Shown here: in pieces, positions 49,970 to 63,527 of the stretch | How the letters are laid out: every line of letters begins with the position of its first letter | How positions within the stretch are numbered: the first letter of the stretch is position 1 | Origin: Deinococcus apachensis DSM 19763 | GTDB taxonomy: Bacteria; Deinococcota; Deinococci; Deinococcales; Deinococcaceae | DNA length: 64,000 nucleotides | Direction of reading: 5' to 3' | Assembly: GCF_000381345.1 (NCBI RefSeq) | Contig: NZ_KB906401.1 | Coordinates: forward strand, 124,001 to 188,000 | Translations under genes and position numbers: made by a program | Notes under the pieces: generated by a model | The model's database searches: none | The model's input: the letters and a program-made list of their open reading frames with translations, nothing else | Told to the model about the DNA's origin: nothing

Positions 49970-52494
49970 ATGATCGATCTTCCGCAGGAACTCATCCGGC
50001 TGGGCGCGCGGGCGAACAGCAAGGACGACGCCATCGCCCAGGTCGCCGCGCTCCTGACAGCGGCGGGGAACGTGGAGCCGGGGTACGTGGAGGGCATGCG
50101 CGCCCGCGAGGGGCAGGCGAACACCTACCTGGGCAGCGGCATCGCCATCCCGCACGGCACGCCCGAGACCCGGCACCTGATCCGCAAGACGGGCATCGCG
50201 GTGCTGCAACTTCCCGGCGGTGTCCCCTGGGGCGCGGGCGGCGAGACGGTGCGCCTGGTCGTCGGCATCGCCGCCGCGAGTGACGAGCACCTGAACATCC
50301 TGCGCCGCCTGACCCGCGTGCTGTCGGACGACGCGCTGGTGGAAAAGCTTTCCACCACCACCGACCCCGGCGACGTGCAGGAGGCGCTGACGGGCGAGCG
50401 GTCCACGCCAGCTCAGGCCGGGACCGTCACCGTCACCGCCGCACCGGCGCCCTCCCCATCCTCCGACCTTCCCTATTCCGCGCAGGTCACGCTGCCCAAT
50501 CCCCTGGGGATGCACGCGCGGCCCGCCACCCTGCTCGCCAACCTCGTGCGGTCGCGGGGCGGGCGGGTGCGGCTGAGCCGTGACAATGGGGAGAGCGCGG
50601 ACGCCACCCGGTTGATGGAGGTGCTGAGCCTGGGCCTGACGCGCGGCACGCCGGTTACCGTCAGCGCGGACAGCCCGGAAACTCTCAGCGCCGTCACGGA
50701 CGCCATCCGCTCGGGGTTGGGGGACGATCTGAGTGTTGCGCCCGCGAGTGCGGCCCCCACCCGCCGCGAGCCCGAATGGGCACCGACTCAGGCCAGGGCC
50801 ACCATCGAGGGCGTACCCGCCGCCGACGGCCTGGTGGTCGGCGTGACCCGGCAGCACGCACCCCGACCCCTCGACGTGCGCGACGAACCCGGCGACCCGG
50901 TGGCGGAGAGTGACCGCCTCGACACCGCGCTCGCCGCCGCCCGCGCCGAACTCGACACCGTCATCTCGGACGTGGGCGCCCGCTTCGGCGCGGACAAGGC
51001 CGCCATCTTCCAGGCGCACCAGGAACTGCTCGGGGACGAGAGCGTGGTGCAGGACACGGTGGCCCGCATCCTCGACGGGCACGGGGTGGCGTGGGCGTAT
51101 CAGGCGGTGACGGAGGGGCGCGTCGCGGCCCTTCAGAAGCTCGACGACCCCACCCTCGCCGCCCGGGCGGTGGACCTCAGCGACGTGCAGCGGCGGGTGC
51201 TGCGTCACCTCCTCGGGATTCGGGAGACGGACGTGGCGGCGAGCGGGCCGGTGATCCTCCTCGCGCCCGACCTCACGCCCAGCGACACGGCGCGGCTGGG
51301 GCCGGACACGCTGCTGGGCTTCGTGACCGCGCAGGGCGGGCCGACGAGCCACACGGCGATCATCGCCCGCGGCCTGGGCCTGCCCGCCGTGGTCGCCGCC
51401 GGGAACGGGGTGCTGGAGGTGCCCGACGGCACGCCCGCGATCCTGGACGGGGGGGCGGGGCGGCTGTACCTCCAGCCCTCGGACGCCGACGTGCAGGCGG
51501 CGCGCGAGCGGCAGGGCGTCCTCGCCCGCGAGCACGAACTCGCCCGGGCCGCCCGCCATCAGCCGGGGGTCACCCGCGACGGCGTGAGGATCGAAGTCGC
51601 CGCGAATATCAACCGTGCGGCCGATGCCGCGGCCGCCCTCGACGCTGGGGCCGAGGGTGTGGGCCTGATGCGGACCGAGTTTCTGTTCCTGGAGCGCGAC
51701 TCGGCGCCCACCGAGGACGAGCAGGAGCGCGAGTACCGGGCGATGGCGCAGGCGCTGGGGGACCGCACCCTGATCATCCGCACGCTCGACATCGGCGGGG
51801 ACAAAGAGGTGCCGTACCTGGGCCTGGCGCACGAGGACAACTCGTTCCTGGGCATCCGCGGCATCCGGCTGTGCTTCGAGCGCCCCGACCTCTTCCTGCC
51901 GCAACTGCGGGCGGTGGCCCGGGTGGCGCGCGACCACCCCAATGTCCACCTGATGTTCCCGATGATCTCCACGCTGGAGGACTTCCACCGCGCCCAGGCC
52001 ATCTTCGACACGGTACGCGACGAACTGGGCGCTCCCCGCGTGCCCCTGGGCGTGATGATCGAGGTGCCCTCGGCCGCGTTGATCGCTGGCGCGCTCGCGC
52101 GGGAGGTGGACTTCTTCAGCGTGGGCACGAACGACCTGACCCAGTACACGCTGGCGATGGACCGCCTTCACCCGCAGCTCGCCCGGCAGACGGACGCGAT
52201 GCACCCCGCCGTGCTGCAACTGATCGGCCTCACTGTGCAGGCCGCCAACCGCCACGGCAAGTGGGTTGGCGTCTGCGGCGGCGCGGCGGGCGACGAGGTG
52301 GGCGCGCTCGTCCTGACCGGCCTGGGCGTGAAGGAGCTGTCGGTGAGCACCCCGCAGATCGCCACCGTGAAGGCTGCCCTGCGCCAGCGCACCCTCGGCG
52401 AGTTGCAGGCGCTCGCCCATGAGGCCCTCTCGCAGCCCAACGCCGAGGCCGTGCGCGCCCTGGTCCGCCCGCCCGCGCCGGAGGGGGCGACGGC

Positions 52495-52498
<4 letters not shown>
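49970..52498 (+). CDS. fruB: Fused EIIA(Fru)-HPr-enzyme I phosphotransfer protein
   Basis: 842 aa. Domains: EIIA-type fructose (to about 150) with active H62 in IAIPHGTPE; a short Pro/Ala/Thr linker; HPr with H182 in GMHARPA; and enzyme I (about 275 to end) with H461 in [13 protein letters not shown] and catalytic C769 in GVCGGAAGD. One polypeptide therefore carries phosphate from PEP to the fructose permease FruA. No separate ptsH or ptsI is in the window, so this may be the cell's only general PTS protein. Start ATG 49970 has GGGAGG at 49955-49960, 9 bases upstream. The stop overlaps fruK (ATGA). Confidence 0.95.
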
Positions 52499-53472
<974 letters not shown>

Positions 53473-53548
53473 ACCCCACACTCCGGCTCTCCTTCCCCGT
53501 CCCGAACAGGTTGTCCAAGCCTCACCGCTCCCCAGAGGAGGCCCACAG

Positions 53549-55405
53549 ATGGCAAGACTCGTGGCCGTCACGGCGTGCCCCACCGGCATCGCCCACACCT
53601 TCATGGCCGCCGAGGCGCTGCGGCGCGCGGCGCAGGCGGCCGGACACACCCTGCGCGCCGAGACCCAGGGCAGCGTGGGCGCGCAGGACGCCCTGACGCC
53701 CCAGGACATCGCAGATGCGGACGCAGTCATCCTGGCCGTGGACGTGAACGTGGACGAGTCCCGCTTCGCCGGGAAACGGATTGTCCGCGCCAGCACGGGG
53801 GAGGCGATTCGCAACGCGGCGGGCGTGATCTCGCAGGCGGTGGGCCAGCCGGACACGGCAAACGCCACCCCCGCAACGACAACCCCGGCCTCCCCCACTC
53901 CGGCAGCGCCCACCCCCCCAGCCACCGACACGGGCCGTCCCCTCAGCATCGTGGGCATCACCGCCTGCCCGACCGGCATCGCACACACCTTCATGGCCGC
54001 CGAGGGGCTGGAGAACGGGGCAAAGGCGCTGGGCTACCGGGCCAAGGTCGAGACGCAGGGCAGCGTGGGCGCCGGCAACCAGCTCACCCCGCAGGACATC
54101 GCGGAGGCCGACCTGGTGGTGATCGCGGCGGACACGAACGTGGACCTGTCGCGCTTCCGGGGCAAGCGGGTGTTCCAGACCGGGACCAAGCCCGCCATCC
54201 AGAACGGGCAGGCCCTGGTCCAGCGCGCCCTGGCCGAGGCGCCCGTGTACGGGACGGCGGCGGGGGTGGCGGTCGCGGGTGCCGAGGGCGGCACTGACTT
54301 CGTGGCGCAGGCGAGCGCGGCGAAGGCCGCCAAGAACGCGGGCGTCCCGAGTGCCTACAAGCACCTGATGACGGGCGTATCGCACATGCTGCCCTTCGTG
54401 GTGGCGGGCGGACTGCTGATCGCGCTGTCCTTCGCCTTCGGGGGCATCAATCCGGCGCCCGGTACCTTCGGGGCGGCACTGAGTCAGATCGGGGGCGGCA
54501 CGGGCGCCTTCGGCCTCTTCATCCCGGTGCTGGCCGGGTACATCGCCTACTCCATCGCCGACCGCCCCGGTCTGGCACCGGGGATGATCGGCGGCCTGCT
54601 GGCGCTGAACGGCGGCAGCGGCTTCCTGGGCGGCCTGGTCGCGGGCTTCCTGGCGGGATACGTCACCCGCTGGCTCAACCGGGGCATCCGGCTGCCACGC
54701 ACGCTGGAGGGCCTCAAGCCCACCCTGATCCTGCCGCTGCTGGGCACGGCGATCACCGGCCTGCTGATGATCTACGTGGTGGGCCGTCCGGTCGCCGCCG
54801 CGCTCACCGCCGCCACGAACTGGCTCCAGGGGCTGGGCAACACCTCGGCGGGCGTGCTGGGCGCGGTGATCGGCGCCATGATGGCCTTCGACATGGGCGG
54901 GCCGATCAACAAGGCTGCGTACACCTTCTCGACCGGCCTCCTGGGCTCTCAGGTGTACGGCCCCATCGCCGCCGCGATGGCCGCGGGCATGACGCCGCCG
55001 CTGGCCCTCTTCCTCGCCACCCTGGTCTTCCGAAACCGCTTCACCCACGACGAGCGCGAGGCCGGGAAGGCCGCCGGGGTGCTGGGCCTCTCCTTCATCA
55101 CGGAAGGCGCGATCCCCTTCGCCGCCCGCGACCCCCTGCGCGTGATCCCCTCCTTGATGGTGGGCTCGGCGGTCGCCGGGGCGATCAGCATGGCGACCGG
55201 ATGCCTGCTGCGCGCCCCGCACGGTGGCGTCTTCGTGCTGTTCATCCCCAACGCCGTGACCAACCTGCCCATGTACATCGTCGCCATCGTGGCGGGCACC
55301 CTCGTCAGCACCCTCCTGCTCGGCCTCCTGAAAAAGCCAGTGGTAGAGGCGGGCGTGCCCAGCACGTCGAACACGCCGACGGTGGCAGGGGCAGCGGACG
55401 ACTGA
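53549..55405 (+). CDS. fruA: PTS fructose permease IIB'BC
   Basis: 618 aa. Two IIB domains (phosphocysteine in [11 protein letters not shown]) at C10 and C140 are joined by a Pro/Thr/Ala linker; the first probably lacks full activity in other species, but both cysteines are intact here. The IIC membrane domain begins at about residue 260 ([18 protein letters not shown]) with eight to nine helices. Transports and phosphorylates fructose at C1. GAGGAGG about 8 bases upstream. Last gene of the fruB-fruK-fruA operon. Confidence 0.95.
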   Translation: MARLVAVTACPTGIAHTFMAAEALRRAAQAAGHTLRAETQGSVGAQDALTPQDIADADAVILAVDVNVDESRFAGKRIVRASTGEAIRNAAGVISQAVGQPDTANATPATTTPASPTPAAPTPPATDTGRPLSIVGITACPTGIAHTFMAAEGLENGAKALGYRAKVETQGSVGAGNQLTPQDIAEADLVVIAADTNVDLSRFRGKRVFQTGTKPAIQNGQALVQRALAEAPVYGTAAGVAVAGAEGGTDFVAQASAAKAAKNAGVPSAYKHLMTGVSHMLPFVVAGGLLIALSFAFGGINPAPGTFGAALSQIGGGTGAFGLFIPVLAGYIAYSIADRPGLAPGMIGGLLALNGGSGFLGGLVAGFLAGYVTRWLNRGIRLPRTLEGLKPTLILPLLGTAITGLLMIYVVGRPVAAALTAATNWLQGLGNTSAGVLGAVIGAMMAFDMGGPINKAAYTFSTGLLGSQVYGPIAAAMAAGMTPPLALFLATLVFRNRFTHDEREAGKAAGVLGLSFITEGAIPFAARDPLRVIPSLMVGSAVAGAISMATGCLLRAPHGGVFVLFIPNAVTNLPMYIVAIVAGTLVSTLLLGLLKKPVVEAGVPSTSNTPTVAGAADD

Positions 55406-55477
55406 GGCAGGGTCCGGGGAGCGGGACAGGAGGGGGCGGCTCCGAAGGGATCACCTCCTCGCCGCCGCAGGGAGGAG

Positions 55478-56860
55478 TCAGGCGGGCAGGCTGACCTCTT
55501 GGGCGCTCGTCCGCCCCAGCACCTCGGCCGCCGCGCGCTCGCCGCTCTCGACGGCGCCGTCCATGTAGTTCATCCACACACGGGCCGTCTCCGCTCCTGC
55601 CCAGTGCAGGCGGCCCACGGGTTCGCGGAGCGCCTCGCCGTAGCCGGTCCACACGCCGGGGCCGAAGAGCGCACCGTAACAACCGCCGCTGTGGGGCTCG
55701 GCGGTCCAGTCACGCTCAGCGGTCTCCAACGGGTGCAGGGCCCGCGAGCCGAAGAGCCGGGCGATGCTGGCGAGGGCGGCCTCACGGCGCTCCTCAACAC
55801 TGACTCCCATCAGCGCCCGGGCGTCACGCCCCTCGATAAAGCCCAGCAGCACACCCGGCGTGCCCTGCGGGGGGCTGTTGTCGAAGGTGATGGTCACGGG
55901 ACCCCGGTCGCTGATCGCCATGCCGCTCAGGCCCTCCTCTCTCCAGAAGGGGCGCCCGTACACCGCCAGGAACTTGACCACCGCGCCCATGGGCAGCCTT
56001 TGCTGAAGCTGTGCCCGTCGGGGGGGCAGCGGAGGCTCGAAGGGAACACCGGAGAGCAGGGCCGGGGGGACGGCGAGGATGGCGGACCCGGCGCGGTGTG
56101 GACCGTCCGGCGTGTGGAGCGTGACCCCCGCCCCGTCCTGCTCGACCCGGGTGACGGGGCTGTTCAGCCACACGTCGTCCAGCCCGTCCGCCAGCCGCTG
56201 CGCGATGGACTGCGCCCCGCCCAGCACCCGGTCCTGCAGGGCGTGCCCGCGGGTGAGGGTGTGGCCGTTGACGCCTCCACCGTGCGCGGTGTACGCCAGC
56301 GCGTGCAGCAGGCTGATCTCGGCGGCGTCCGCGCTGAACACCGCCTCGGCGTAGAGCCGCATCAAGGCGCGCGTCTGGGGGGTGCGGGCATTGCGGGTGA
56401 TCCAGGTGTCGAAGGTCTGCGCGTCGAGCGACTCCGCCTTCCGGGCGGTCCAGGGAGCATCTTTTGGAATACGCCGGGCCAACGCCTCGAACCGCCCGGA
56501 GAGCAGCGCGTAGTCGGCGAGCACGTGCGGCGGAAGCGGCGGGATCAGGCCCCGGTAGCGCAGCGTCTGCCCCAGCAGGTGCGCGAGGTTGTGGCCCTCG
56601 TCATGGGTTGGAAAGACCTCGAGCCCGAGTTCGCGGATCAGGCCCATGACGTGCGGCTGGTTTGGCCCCACCCATTGCCCACCCAGATCCACGCTCACGC
56701 CCGTGATCGGAAGGCGAACTGTCTGGGTGCGCCCACCCACCCGGTCCCGCGCCTCCAGCACCCGCACCCGCCGCCCCGCCTGTGAGAGCCGCCTCGCCGC
56801 GGTCAGCCCCGCGAGTCCAGCACCGACGACGATCACGTCTCCCGCCCTGGTTGTGGTCAT
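55478..56860 (-). CDS. Flavin amine oxidase
   Basis: 460 aa, monoamine-oxidase-like. FAD-binding GAGLAGLTAARRL at residues 13-25 with the EARDRVGGRTQT motif, substrate-domain segments, and C-terminal GAETARVWMNYMDGAVESG that binds the flavin. The amine substrate is unknown. The ATG at 56860 has TACGCT at 56866-56871, 5 bases upstream (leaderless); the frame continues upstream without protein character. It converges on the fru operon. Confidence 0.9.
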   Translation of the reverse strand: MTTTRAGDVIVVGAGLAGLTAARRLSQAGRRVRVLEARDRVGGRTQTVRLPITGVSVDLGGQWVGPNQPHVMGLIRELGLEVFPTHDEGHNLAHLLGQTLRYRGLIPPLPPHVLADYALLSGRFEALARRIPKDAPWTARKAESLDAQTFDTWITRNARTPQTRALMRLYAEAVFSADAAEISLLHALAYTAHGGGVNGHTLTRGHALQDRVLGGAQSIAQRLADGLDDVWLNSPVTRVEQDGAGVTLHTPDGPHRAGSAILAVPPALLSGVPFEPPLPPRRAQLQQRLPMGAVVKFLAVYGRPFWREEGLSGMAISDRGPVTITFDNSPPQGTPGVLLGFIEGRDARALMGVSVEERREAALASIARLFGSRALHPLETAERDWTAEPHSGGCYGALFGPGVWTGYGEALREPVGRLHWAGAETARVWMNYMDGAVESGERAAAEVLGRTSAQEVSLPA

Positions 56861-56931
56861 GCATGAGCGTACCGCATGGGTCTTCGAAGTGAGGTGATTT
56901 ACGGGCAGTGCCGGAAATGCCCGGGCTTGCC

Positions 56932-57786
56932 TCAACCTGCACCAGCGTGCTCCCGGAGCCAGTTCAGGGCCGCCGCGCCGGAGTTCAGGATGGAGATGTG
57001 CCCGTCGCCCGCGCTGAGCCGCAGCTCAGCCGGGGGACAGTGGCGGGCGAGCCACCGGCTGTGCGAACAGGGCACCACCCGGTCCTGTTCGCCATGCAGC
57101 AGGAGAACCGGCCGGGTCATCTGCCCGGGATCGAAGCCCCACGGGGCGACGTAGGCCAGGTCGTCGGCGATCGGCCCGCCCGGCCCGCCTTCCATCGCTG
57201 GGCCGACGACGCTGTTCAGCCAGGACCATCTCCCCGAGAGGGCCGCGTGATCCGCCGGGGTGAACATCTCCGGGTCGAACTCGGGATTCGATGCCTCGTA
57301 GCGCTCCTTGGCGTCCCGGCCCTCGGCAGCGGCACGGAGGGAGGCGATGCCGGATGGAGTCATGCCCCCGAACCAGTCCAGCCCCGGCATACCGTAAGGG
57401 GCGAGCCCGGCCACACTCACCACGGCCAGAACCCGTTCGGGCAGCAGCGCCCCGCAGGCCAGGGCGTGCGGACCACCGCCCGAATGGCCCATCACGGCGA
57501 ACTGCCCAATACCCAGCGCGTCGGCGATGCTGGCGACATCCGCGGCGGCGCAGGCCACGTCCCTGCCGGGTCGGGCGGTGGAGCCGCCGTAGCCGGGCCG
57601 GTCATACGACACCCAGCGAAGGCCGAGCTCGGCGGCAGTAGCGAAGAGAGGTTCGGGAGGAGCACCGATGTTTGGCGTCCCGTGGTGCCAGAACACGGCG
57701 AGTCGTTCATCCGCTCCTTCCGCCGCCGTGTCATAGACATGAAGCGTGCGGTCGTCGCCCAGCTTCAGACTCGTCTCCGTGATCAT
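56932..57786 (-). CDS. Alpha/beta hydrolase
   Basis: 284 aa. Nucleophile elbow GHSGGGPHA (Ser near residue 100), acid in HGEQDRVVP and His in GDGHISIL complete the triad; the oxyanion HG motif is WHHGTPN near residue 34. Substrate unknown. The ATG has AAAGGAGAAGG upstream; TAAGAT at 57811-57816 and TTCACA at 57832-57837 may be its promoter. Stands alone, 71 bases after the amine oxidase start. Confidence 0.88.
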   Translation of the reverse strand: MITETSLKLGDDRTLHVYDTAAEGADERLAVFWHHGTPNIGAPPEPLFATAAELGLRWVSYDRPGYGGSTARPGRDVACAAADVASIADALGIGQFAVMGHSGGGPHALACGALLPERVLAVVSVAGLAPYGMPGLDWFGGMTPSGIASLRAAAEGRDAKERYEASNPEFDPEMFTPADHAALSGRWSWLNSVVGPAMEGGPGGPIADDLAYVAPWGFDPGQMTRPVLLLHGEQDRVVPCSHSRWLARHCPPAELRLSAGDGHISILNSGAAALNWLREHAGAG

Positions 57787-57837
57787 TCCTTCTCCTTTCG
57801 TTATTCAACGATCTTACTCGATGAATTACGGTGTGAA

Positions 57838-58224
57838 GCGAATGGCTGTTTGGTAGGCGGGCTTTTCACTTGACGTGGCACCGCTTCTCGCCGGGCAGAG
57901 ACCACGGGCTCGGCTTCTGCGGCCCATGACACAACCGCGATGTTGGGCCGCAGGCGAAATCTCTCCTGCCGCGCGTCCTGGGACCCTTTGCTGGCGCTCA
58001 GGGTGACAACACTGCCTGGGAAGTCGGATGTATTGAGGTCTGTCCGGCAGTCGGGGGCGACGACCTGGACCGGTCGACCGTTGCCCGAGAGTGATACGGG
58101 GGGCCGACTCAGCATGAGGGATACGGGCTTTTCGCCCGCCACCTTCGAGCCGTTGGTGCAACCTCGGCAGGAGGAGGGGACCACGCTCATACAATCGAAC
58201 GTGATCCCCCGGCGAGTCTCCGGC
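57838..58224. other. Region without a supported gene
   Basis: About 390 bases between the hydrolase promoter and accA. The open frames (up to 129 residues on the minus strand) are Ser/Arg-rich and without start signals or family resemblance. It contains the third intergenic repeat copy at 57980. Confidence 0.5.
57980..58007 (-). repeat. Degenerate intergenic repeat, copy 3 (inverted)
   Basis: Read on the minus strand it fits GTCACCCTGAGCG then AGCAAAGGGTCCC, matching the copies at 11556 and 11702. Confidence 0.5.
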
Positions 58225-59162
58225 TCAACTCTCCGTATAGGCTCCCAGCGCCCGGAATCGGGCGGCCCGACCCGCCCGCAGCGCCTCCCCGTCCAGCCCC
58301 ATGAGGTCGGCGAGGTGGCGGCTGACGGCCTCGCCGAGGGCCTGGGCCGCCGCGTCGGGATCGCGGTGCGCGCCGCCCACCGGCTCGGGAATCACCTCCT
58401 CCACGATGCCCAACTCCAGCAGGTCGGGGGCGGTGAGTTTCAGGGCCTCGGCGGCCTCGGGGGCCTTGGCCGCGTCCTTCCAGATGATGGAGGCGGCGCC
58501 CTCGGGCGAGATCACCGAGTACCAGGCGTTCTCCTGAATCAGCACCCGGTTTCCCACCCCGATGGCGAGCGCGCCGCCCGAGCCACCCTCGCCGATCACG
58601 GCGCAGACGGCGGGCACCCGGAGGCGCACCATTCGCTGGATGCTCTCGGCGATGGCCCAGCCCTGGCCGCGCTCCTCGGCCTCGATGCCGGGGTAGGCAC
58701 CCTGGGTGTCGATCAGCGACACGACGGGCAGCCCGAAGCGGTCGGCGAGGTCCATCAGGCGCACGGCCTTGCGGTAGCCCTCGGGGTTGGCCGAGCCGAA
58801 GCGGCGCTTGATCTTGCCCTTGGTGTCGCGGCCCTTCTGCTGCATCAGGAGCATGACGGGCGTGCCCAGCCAGCGCGCGGGGCCGCCGATCAGGGCGGGG
58901 TCGTCGCCATAGGCGCGGTCGCCGTGCAGCTCGGTGAAGTCGGTGCACAGCCGCTCAATGTAGTCGAGCGCGGTGGGCCGCCCCGGCGTGCGGGCGAGCC
59001 CCACCCGGTCCCAGCGCGAGAGGTTGGCGCTCCGCTCGGCGCGCAGCCTCTGGACCTCCGCGCGCAGGGGGGTGAGGGCCGCGCCCAGGTCCTCCCCGGT
59101 TTCGCGGGCGGTCGCCTCCAGGTCGCGCACCTGGGCCTCAAGCTTACTCAGGGTGTCGGTGG

Positions 59163-59166
<4 letters not shown>
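58225..59166 (-). CDS. accA: Acetyl-CoA carboxylase carboxyltransferase alpha subunit
   Basis: 313 aa. Crotonase-type fold of the carboxyltransferase with the conserved [28 protein letters not shown] and [12 protein letters not shown] segments. It joins AccD to transfer carboxyl to acetyl-CoA, the first step of fatty acid synthesis. TTG start at 59166 overlapping the accD stop (TTGA), so equimolar coupled synthesis is expected. Biotin carrier and carboxylase genes are elsewhere. Confidence 0.95.
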
Positions 59167-60030
<864 letters not shown>

Positions 60031-60125
60031 CCTGGGGAAAAATGGCTTCCCGGGGCATTCTAGTGGCCCCGGCCCCGCCGCATAGCCCGGCGGACCCTGA
60101 ACCGGGTGCAAGCAGGAGGGACGGC

Positions 60126-60578
<453 letters not shown>

Positions 60579-60650
60579 GGGGTGAGCGTAACCCAAGCTC
60601 GGCCGCTCATGAGAGAGCCCGGGTTAGGGCGGGTTAAGGAACGTTCCTGT

Positions 60651-61583
60651 TCAGGCTTCCGGCGAAGTTTCCAGCAGGGCGTGCAATCGCCGCCGCAGCC
60701 CCTCCCCTCTTGCCGGGTCGCCGTGCTCGGCCGCCCAGAGCAGCCGCAGGAGGGTGTGCCACACGTGCAGGAAGTGCAGCTCCCGCAGGGTGTCCTCCAG
60801 GGGCAGCCGCCCGTACTCCCGCAGCAGGTCCGTCACGAACTCGCGCCCGTACTGCTCGTAGAGGTACAGGAAGTCCCGAGCCGGACGCCCCACCACCATG
60901 CCGTTCCAGTCGATGATGCCCGTGACCCTCCCCGTCCGCGAATCATGCAGGACGTGATCGCCCGACACCTCGCCGTGGAGCAGGACCAGGGGCTGGGCCG
61001 ATTTAACAATGGCCTCCAGGTGACGGGCCAGAGCGTCTTTCAAGCGGCTGAGCAGGGCGGCGTGCTCACCGGGCCATGCGGCGAGCGCCTCCAGGTCACG
61101 CCGGTACAGTTCCTCCGGCGGGCCCTGAAGCAATTCCGCCTCCCGCATGGCGAAGGGATACTCGCGGACCGGAACGCCCAACCCGGCGGCCCTGGCCGGG
61201 TCGAAGGCGTGCAGATGCCCGAAGAACGCTGCCAGGGCCATAACCAGACTGCGACGCGCGTCGGGAGGTAAACCCTCGAACTGCCCCGCCGTGAGTTCTG
61301 TGCCGGGGAGGCAGCGGTAGCCGACGTAGGCGAGGCCCGCGAGGTGGCCGTGGTACTCCACCGCCGGGATGGATAGAGGGCTGTCCTCCGCCAGCAGCGG
61401 CAGCACGCGCGCCACCCGGTCCAGACACTCCGAGGCCAGGGAGTGCCTGGCGAACAGGAAGAGCCAGGTGTGATCGACAAGAAAGGCCCGGCAATAGTCG
61501 CCCTCTCCAGCCGGAGCCACGTCGGGGTGCGGCCCATGCGGAAAGCAGGCCCGCCACACGTCGGAGAGGGAAGAGGACGGCAC
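60651..61583 (-). CDS. Aminoglycoside-phosphotransferase-like kinase
   Basis: 310 aa, APH fold. The catalytic loop reads LLHGEVSGDHVL, with Glu in place of the usual catalytic Asp and His in place of the metal Asn; the magnesium site GIIDWNGMVVGRPARDF is intact. The Glu may lower or abolish activity. GTG start 7 bases after the stop of the phosphorylase gene, so the two are co-transcribed, raising the possibility of a nucleoside-related substrate. Confidence 0.78.
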   Translation of the reverse strand: MPSSSLSDVWRACFPHGPHPDVAPAGEGDYCRAFLVDHTWLFLFARHSLASECLDRVARVLPLLAEDSPLSIPAVEYHGHLAGLAYVGYRCLPGTELTAGQFEGLPPDARRSLVMALAAFFGHLHAFDPARAAGLGVPVREYPFAMREAELLQGPPEELYRRDLEALAAWPGEHAALLSRLKDALARHLEAIVKSAQPLVLLHGEVSGDHVLHDSRTGRVTGIIDWNGMVVGRPARDFLYLYEQYGREFVTDLLREYGRLPLEDTLRELHFLHVWHTLLRLLWAAEHGDPARGEGLRRRLHALLETSPEA

Positions 61584-61590
61584 GGCCCCC

Positions 61591-62898
<1,308 letters not shown>

Positions 62899-62922
62899 AC
62901 GGCAGTCTAGGCCGCGGGGGAG

Positions 62923-63450
62923 CTATTTCTCATCCGACTCCCGAGCCCCGTCGGCCCGCTGCCCCGGCTCGGGATGGTCGTCGCCCCGCTGGCTGGCCGG
63001 GGCTTCTCCCCCACTCCTCCAGCCGATCTTCGCGTGCGTGCCGTCACAGAAGGGCCTGTTGCCGCTCCCCCCACAGCGGCAGAGCGCCGCCCGCACTTCA
63101 CGCACCTCCCCGCCCGGCGTCTGGATCACGAGGTCACCGCGAATTGCCAGCGGGCCGTCGGCCACCGGGGTGATCGTGGTGGGCCGGTCGGGCGCCTCGG
63201 GGGGACCGCCCTCCAGCACGTAATGCAGCGCGCCGGTCGGGCAGGTGCGGACGACCTGCGCGATGCGCTCCGCCGCCGCGTTGCCCGCCTGAATCCAGGG
63301 ACGCCCGCGGGGGCGGAACACCTCCGGCAGCCCCCTCACGCAGTTGGCGACATGGACACAGCGGGGCATGTCGTAGTACACGGTCACGCCCTGGCCCGTG
63401 TAGGCCTTGCCGCGGGCTGGAATGTCCTCCGGGGGGGTCGTCTGCGTCAT
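62923..63450 (-). CDS. Divergent ferredoxin (Fer4_19) plus CDGSH iron-sulfur protein
   Basis: 175 aa. An N-terminal Fer4_19-like half with C31, C37 and C70 (RCVHVANCVRGL and RTCPTGALHY), and a C-terminal CDGSH domain with C124, C126, C135 and H139 (CRCGGSGNRPFCDGTH) that binds a [2Fe-2S] cluster. The polar tail is Gly/Asp-rich. Likely an electron or cluster carrier. TACACT at 63456-63461 is 5 bases before the ATG (leaderless). Diverges from the DinB gene. Confidence 0.92.
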   Translation of the reverse strand: MTQTTPPEDIPARGKAYTGQGVTVYYDMPRCVHVANCVRGLPEVFRPRGRPWIQAGNAAAERIAQVVRTCPTGALHYVLEGGPPEAPDRPTTITPVADGPLAIRGDLVIQTPGGEVREVRAALCRCGGSGNRPFCDGTHAKIGWRSGGEAPASQRGDDHPEPGQRADGARESDEK

Positions 63451-63527
63451 GGGACAGTGTATGCCCGGCGCTCCCAACACGTCAGGTCCTGACGGGAATG
63501 GCGTTTACGCTGCGAATGGAGGTCCCC

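Noticed and set aside
57729..57740. TGTCATAGACAT, close to the RDRM core
   Set aside because: It lies inside the alpha/beta hydrolase coding region where the codons for His-Val-Tyr-Asp produce it; only 12 of 17 motif positions fit, and it is downstream of the start codon.
57801..58190. 129-residue minus-strand frame
   Set aside because: No start signal, no domain, Ser/Arg-rich; a neighbouring frame is equally open.
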